A stretch of 64,000 nt of DNA. It comes from Deltaproteobacteria bacterium (GTDB lineage Bacteria > Bdellovibrionota > Bdellovibrionia > Bdellovibrionales > JAMPXM01). Positions 59,527 through 64,000 of the stretch are shown here, piece by piece. The stretch covers positions 1 through 64,000 of the forward strand of contig JAFLCB010000008.1 of assembly GCA_017302795.1 (NCBI GenBank). The letters run 5' to 3'. Positions within the stretch are counted from its first letter, which is position 1. Every line of letters begins with the position of its first letter. Position numbers and translations under genes: made by a program. The notes beneath the pieces are model-generated. The model was not told where the DNA came from, did not search any database, and saw only the letters and a list, made by a program, of their open reading frames with translations.

Positions 59527-61098
59527 GTGGTAAGAACGAAACTTCGTTTTTCTGAAGTGACTGTTAAGAGGGTGGGCCTGGGGCTTCAGGCCTGCTCGGT
59601 CTTCGTCGGTCTTGCAGTATCGGTCTCGGTCACGGCATTTCCTCTGTCATCTTTCGCTGAAAAGCAAAAGTCGGTAATGGTTTTGGCCCCACTTCAAACG
59701 CCAATTACAGTTGCGGTGAAATCTCCCAACCAAACTCCGTCGTTTGACGAGCTTTCTTTCAATTTGCGATTTGAGAGCTACCTCAATCGCGAAAAGCCGC
59801 CTGCCGGAGTTCCAGATTATCAGCAAATTGGTGCCCATTTCCGAACCGAATCTGAGGGTCGCGTCTTCAACGGCACGCTCGAACTTGGAGGAAGCTTCGC
59901 TACGGCCGTCGAAAATTACTCGAACATTTATGTGCCAGAGGCATTTTTAGAACTGCAGACGGAGGACTTTACCGAAGCGGAACTGAACGGCGATTTTCGT
60001 GGACGAGTTTCGGCTGGCCGCCGCTTAGAAACTTGGAGTCAGTTGGATCGCAATTGGGATCTAGGCCTTTGGGAACCGTTGAATCGGTTTGATGCCCTAC
60101 GGCCCATCGACCAAGGTTTGACTGGCGTCTTTATAGAGGCAGGCACGGGCGATTTTAAATTGGTCGCCTTCGCTTCGCCGATCTATGTGCCGGAGCAGAG
60201 CGGTAATTTTTCATTGCAAAATGGACGATTTAAATCTGCAAGCCCCTGGTTTACAGAACCCACGGATCGCCTCATTCTTTTTTCCGAAACAACTCAAGTT
60301 CAATACGATATTATAACGCCGTCGACGGGCTCCGTTATCAGCCACTCTTCTGGCGGAGTATTGCTTCGTTACGGCAGTTTGCAAGACGGCTTCTACACGC
60401 AAGCGAGCTACATGTTCAAACCGCGCAATCAGCTGTCTACCCCTTTTGAAGGATCATTGAATCTAACGGACACTTCTAGTTTCGCGTTTGTCCAAGTGAA
60501 TCCGCAGGTGATCTATCATCAGTTGGCAGGCGCTGAACTTGGTTACAACAGCCTTACTCAAGATGGGGATCGGGCTTTCGGACTTGGAGTTTCGGCGTTG
60601 GTAGATCTTCCGACCAACGAATTCGCGGGACCGAATCTGACGTACCAAGAGTTGGATCCAATGTTGTTTCTTAGCCCGAAGGTTTCAATTGGTTTCGATG
60701 TTGGGCGAACGGATTTTGAATTTGCAGTTAGTTACCTACAGGCAACGGGCGGCGGATTTACTATGAAGGGGCCGTTTGCAAGCGAGAAAGCGATTTTTGG
60801 TTCCCGGGTGCCTTTCAAAGAAGCACTTGCAGTGGATGGACGCATGGCAGTTGGCAAGGGACGAAGATCAACGTTCACTCTTGGCGGTCGTTGGCTAGAG
60901 GAGCTTTCAGAAAATGGGTCCATGCTACAAGCCGATGCGAGCCTGGATTTTTCGATGAATGGTCAGTCACAAGACTGGCGCCTTTCGTTGATGGGCGATG
61001 TCCTGGGAAGCCGTCTTCCGTCGAACGAAAATCAAGGTTACGTTTCCCGATACCGCGGAAACGATCGATGGATTTCTCAAATTCGATTTATTTTCTAA
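59527..61098 (+). CDS. outer-membrane beta-barrel protein
   Basis: A 523-residue protein with a signal peptide (hydrophobic core after residue 18, cleavage near S-F-A). The mature chain is almost entirely amphipathic beta strands with aromatic girdles and Asn/Gly/Asp-rich turns, and it ends W-I-S-Q-I-R-F-I-F, the aromatic C-terminus recognised by the BAM complex. No plug or TonB box was seen. GTG 59527 follows GGAGGGG. It could be a porin or a receptor that works with the upstream ChaN-like lipoprotein, but the 163-bp gap leaves that open. A specific family is not recognised. Confidence 0.72.
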   Translation: MVRTKLRFSEVTVKRVGLGLQACSVFVGLAVSVSVTAFPLSSFAEKQKSVMVLAPLQTPITVAVKSPNQTPSFDELSFNLRFESYLNREKPPAGVPDYQQIGAHFRTESEGRVFNGTLELGGSFATAVENYSNIYVPEAFLELQTEDFTEAELNGDFRGRVSAGRRLETWSQLDRNWDLGLWEPLNRFDALRPIDQGLTGVFIEAGTGDFKLVAFASPIYVPEQSGNFSLQNGRFKSASPWFTEPTDRLILFSETTQVQYDIITPSTGSVISHSSGGVLLRYGSLQDGFYTQASYMFKPRNQLSTPFEGSLNLTDTSSFAFVQVNPQVIYHQLAGAELGYNSLTQDGDRAFGLGVSALVDLPTNEFAGPNLTYQELDPMLFLSPKVSIGFDVGRTDFEFAVSYLQATGGGFTMKGPFASEKAIFGSRVPFKEALAVDGRMAVGKGRRSTFTLGGRWLEELSENGSMLQADASLDFSMNGQSQDWRLSLMGDVLGSRLPSNENQGYVSRYRGNDRWISQIRFIF

Positions 61099-61233
61099 CC
61101 AAATCTGCGGCGCGTCTAACGCTGCACGTGGCAGTGAATTCTTTTGTCAGGGATGGTGACTACGCCGGGCATCTACCACTAGAAGCAAATCGAACATTCG
61201 TCGGTATTTCTAGGTGGCTACGAGAGGGGTTCG

Positions 61234-62400
61234 GTGGCGTTAGATTCGTTAGCAGACGGGCGTCCTTCTGGAGCCGGTTGTGTCGTTCGAGACACATGGG
61301 TTGCGCCACACCTTGACCGCATATTAGATCGCGCTCGCGTAGCAACTGGAAAACGATTTCGATCGCGAATGGTCGAACTTTCTGGCCGGTTGATCCTTGC
61401 TTACAGTCAACGACCATTGACCGAAGACGCTTCGTCGCGACTGACTCTTGCAGGTCAAGCGATCGAGGACATTCATTTAGGAAGTCTGGTAATTGATGAC
61501 ATTCAAGACGGAAGCCTCGTGCGACGTGGGCAGCCATCACTGCACCAACAGGTGGGCGTTCCGCTAGCGTTAAATGCGGGTAACTGGCTTTATTTTTCGG
61601 CGCTCAAAAGCCTCATGAAAATTCCTTGGAGCTCAGTCTGCGAATGTGAGGCAGTGGACCTCGCCATCGAATCGATGTTGCAGGCTCACGAGGGCCAGGC
61701 CATTGATCTCGGTGTGGACATAACAACAGTCCCGGATCACCTCGTAGCAAGTGCTGTCGAAGCCTCTTCGAATCGAAAGACGGGCGCGCTGATGGCAGCC
61801 GCCTTTGGTTTAGGGTTTCTTGCCGCACACCCTGACGGTGAGTTTGAAACAAGTCTCTATCGAGACTTTCAGAAGTTCGGGCGCCAATGGGGCGTCGCCC
61901 TTCAAATGTTCGATGACTTGGGCGCATTTCAGCAAAGCCTTCTCGGTCTCGAGCCTCCCGAGAAACAATTCGAAGATTTTCGCAACCGGCGTCCATGTTT
62001 CTTTTGGACTTTGGCTATCGGAAATTGGAGCGGCGCTAGTTCGATTCAGAGAAGGACTGTCTCAGCGTTCGTAGATTCCTTGGCGAGACTTAATTTTTCT
62101 GACACCGCCTACGACTTTCAGCTTGTTTCTAATCTACCAGAGTTCCGGTCATTTTCTGATCTGGTTGCAGAATCGAATCTCATTCAACAGGGGGCTCAGC
62201 TGGCGATGCGACGATCCGAGCTCGCTATTGATGAATTGGCTTCGAGCATGGCGACAGAAAATGTTGAACTTCTCAATGAATTTAATTTTTTGCGAAAGAT
62301 TAGTTTAGATCTCGCGCAAGCTTATGGAAACTTTGCGACAATGACCTCGAAAAATGCGAACGTAGTGAGTGGCGAACGATTTGAAGGAGCCCAAGTATGA
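61234..62400 (+). CDS. crtE: polyprenyl (geranylgeranyl-type) diphosphate synthase
   Basis: A 388-residue isoprenyl diphosphate synthase. G-K-R-F-R-S near residue 40 binds diphosphate; the first aspartate-rich motif is D88-D-I-Q-D92; R-R-G near residue 98 follows. The second motif is D227-D-L-G-A231, lacking the third Asp of the usual D-D-x-x-D. Family members condense IPP units; beside crtI the expected product is geranylgeranyl diphosphate for carotenoids. It is longer than usual (~300 residues), with ~100 extra C-terminal residues of helical character. GTG 61234 follows AGAGGGG. The stop overlaps crtI by 4 bp, so the pair is coupled. Confidence 0.88.
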   Translation: MALDSLADGRPSGAGCVVRDTWVAPHLDRILDRARVATGKRFRSRMVELSGRLILAYSQRPLTEDASSRLTLAGQAIEDIHLGSLVIDDIQDGSLVRRGQPSLHQQVGVPLALNAGNWLYFSALKSLMKIPWSSVCECEAVDLAIESMLQAHEGQAIDLGVDITTVPDHLVASAVEASSNRKTGALMAAAFGLGFLAAHPDGEFETSLYRDFQKFGRQWGVALQMFDDLGAFQQSLLGLEPPEKQFEDFRNRRPCFFWTLAIGNWSGASSIQRRTVSAFVDSLARLNFSDTAYDFQLVSNLPEFRSFSDLVAESNLIQQGAQLAMRRSELAIDELASSMATENVELLNEFNFLRKISLDLAQAYGNFATMTSKNANVVSGERFEGAQV

Positions 62401-64000
62401 ACTCAGATTTCAAGAGCGATAAAAAAGGCGCACGCGTTGCTGTGATCGGAAGCGGATTTGGTGGTCTCAGCGTTGCGATTCGGCTTCAGGCAAAAGGCTT
62501 TCAGGTAAAGATTTTTGAAAAGCGAGACCAACCTGGTGGACGCGCCTATGTGTACCGAGAAAAAGGCTTCACCTTTGATGCGGGACCTACTGTCATTACG
62601 GCACCGGAATCGCTGGAAGAACTTTTTCAGCTTACCGGCAAGCGCATGGCGGATTATGTCGAAATGATTCCAGTTTCCCCATTCTACCGATTGCTTTGGG
62701 ATGATGGCTTCAAATTTGATTATTCCAACAATGAAAAAGAACTGTACGAACAGATCGGTAAGAAATCACCGGAAGATGTCAGTGGATACAAGCGTTTCCT
62801 CGAATACTCTAAGGAAGTGTTCGACGAAGGTTACACGAAGCTCGCCGCAACCCCGTTTCTGCACATCTGGAGCATGGTTAAAGTTTCGCCTCAACTGGTG
62901 CGCTTAGGCGCACACCGCAGTGTTTACGCGACCGTGTCCAAGTTTATTAAAGACAAACACTTGCGCGAAGCATTCAGCTTTCATTCTTTGTTGGTGGGCG
63001 GAAATCCGTTTTCCACATCGTCGATCTACACGTTGATTCATTTTCTTGAGCGCAACTGGGGCGTGTTTTTTCCCCGGGGCGGTACGGGCGCGCTTGTTAA
63101 GGCGATGGTTAAATATTTTGAAGAGCTTGGCGGAGAAATTTCGCTGAAGGCGGAAATTGAAAATATTGAAACCAAGGGCGGGGCCGTTTGCGGTGTTCGT
63201 TCGAAAAACGGAGAGATGTGGGCCTGCGACGCTGTCGTCAGCAACGGCGATGTCTTGCACACATACAAAGATCTTTTGAAAAGTGAGCCCAAAGCAAGAT
63301 CCAGCGAGCGACGACTTGAAAAATCAGACTACTCGATGTCGTTGTTCCTGATCTACTTCGGCACTAAAAAGAAGTACCCGAACCTCGCTCACCACAACGT
63401 TCTATTCGGACCACGTTATAAGGAGCTGTTGGAAGAGATTTTTGTCAAAGGTGGGGAACTGCCAGAGGACTTCTCGCTTTATCTTCACGCTCCAAGTTTG
63501 TCGGACGCAAGCCTGGCGCCTGAAGGCTCGGAGTGCTTTTATGTACTTGCTCCGGTGGCTCACCTTGGAAAGCTTAAGATTGATTGGAAGACAGAGGGTC
63601 CAAAGTATGCGGACCGCATTCTTTCCTATATGGAAGAGAAGTATCTTCCAGGTCTCAAGGAGAACCTCGTGGTGCAAAAGATCTTCACGCCCGAAGATTT
63701 CAAGTACGAGCTCAATTCGCACCTCGGGGCTGCGTTCTCACTTGAACCGAAGCTCACGCAAAGTGCGTATTTCCGACAGCACAACCGCGACTCGAAGATT
63801 GGCGGGTTATACTTCGTTGGTGCGGGCACTCACCCAGGGGCGGGAGTACCTGGTGTTGTGAATTCAGCAAAGGCAACAGCGGGACTTATGATTGAAGATT
63901 TAGGGAAGCTCTTCGGCGCGAAATCTGGTCTTAGTAAGGTGGCGGCCAACGATCCTGCAAAGACAGATATAGCCCGAACCGTCAATATGCCTGCCAGTCA
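62397..64000 (+). CDS. crtI: phytoene desaturase, 3' end outside window
   Basis: At least 534 codons with no stop before the window end. The FAD-binding motif G18-S-G-F-G-G23 and the E41-K-R strand end are followed by P-G-G-R-A, typical of CrtI-type phytoene desaturases; A-G-P-T-V and the C-terminal G-A-G-T-H-P-G-A-G-V-P-G segment confirm the family. It introduces double bonds into phytoene to give lycopene or a related product. The start ATGA overlaps the crtE stop. CrtI proteins are ~490-510 residues, so the C-terminal ~20-40 codons here form an extension or the tail. A phytoene synthase (crtB) would be expected just beyond 64000. Confidence 0.95.
   Translation, partial: MNSDFKSDKKGARVAVIGSGFGGLSVAIRLQAKGFQVKIFEKRDQPGGRAYVYREKGFTFDAGPTVITAPESLEELFQLTGKRMADYVEMIPVSPFYRLLWDDGFKFDYSNNEKELYEQIGKKSPEDVSGYKRFLEYSKEVFDEGYTKLAATPFLHIWSMVKVSPQLVRLGAHRSVYATVSKFIKDKHLREAFSFHSLLVGGNPFSTSSIYTLIHFLERNWGVFFPRGGTGALVKAMVKYFEELGGEISLKAEIENIETKGGAVCGVRSKNGEMWACDAVVSNGDVLHTYKDLLKSEPKARSSERRLEKSDYSMSLFLIYFGTKKKYPNLAHHNVLFGPRYKELLEEIFVKGGELPEDFSLYLHAPSLSDASLAPEGSECFYVLAPVAHLGKLKIDWKTEGPKYADRILSYMEEKYLPGLKENLVVQKIFTPEDFKYELNSHLGAAFSLEPKLTQSAYFRQHNRDSKIGGLYFVGAGTHPGAGVPGVVNSAKATAGLMIEDLGKLFGAKSGLSKVAANDPAKTDIARTVNMPAS

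Overview
The window looks like a chromosomal segment of a Gram-negative bacterium, most plausibly a Bdellovibrio-like member of the Bdellovibrionota. That placement is inference: there is no rRNA or other definitive marker. It rests on the very high share of exported proteins and lipoproteins of unknown function, a solitary PilT, a fused GYF/TPR membrane protein, frequent GTG and TTG starts, and a carotenoid locus. I found no tRNA, rRNA, CRISPR array, integrase or transposase.

Positions 1-21,000 form an accessory region dominated by poorly known exported proteins, and it shows many signs of decay. It holds a candidate HEPN-domain protein; a 5'-truncated SRAP-domain remnant next to 13-bp repeats; a two-part exported protein with an amidoligase-like pattern split by one in-frame amber codon; a LysR regulator with a perfect palindromic operator in front of an exported NTF2-like protein; an exported phospholipase D and its partner, behind a frameshifted remnant; an exported phosphoribosyltransferase-like protein and a small exported protein that both appear to need a -1 shift at an 8-A tract; a beta-propeller lipoprotein; a perfect 32-bp hairpin; and a fused UnbU/UnbV-like membrane protein.

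Positions 20,700-35,100 hold heavy-metal and amino-acid functions. An arsenate reductase remnant precedes a metal efflux operon (His/Cys-rich exported protein, CusA-type RND pump, small exported HGED protein, TolC-type outer-membrane protein) with no membrane-fusion subunit beside it. A radical SAM protein follows, then thrA-thrB-thrC for threonine synthesis, a second HGED protein, a CusF-like copper chaperone and a DUF21/CBS membrane protein.

Positions 35,200-58,300 are mostly conserved cell-maintenance genes among unknown exported proteins: a methyltransferase, the GYF/TPR protein, pilT, rpmG (59 codons, with a clear terminator), a CysQ-like phosphatase, a MazG-like pyrophosphohydrolase, a DsbA-like lipoprotein, two BFD-type iron-sulfur proteins, nrnA, greA, an AsmA-like protein, sohB, a DUF3307 protein, an exported duplicated Rossmann-like protein, hydrolases, mutM and an M14 peptidase.

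Positions 58,300-64,000 contain a ChaN-type haem-binding lipoprotein, an outer-membrane barrel, and a carotenoid pair: a polyprenyl diphosphate synthase overlapping a phytoene desaturase that runs off the window end.

Short tandem duplications at or close to gene 3' ends recur across the window (near 26.3, 33.5, 38.2, 40.1 and 50.1 kb), several of them including the stop codon.
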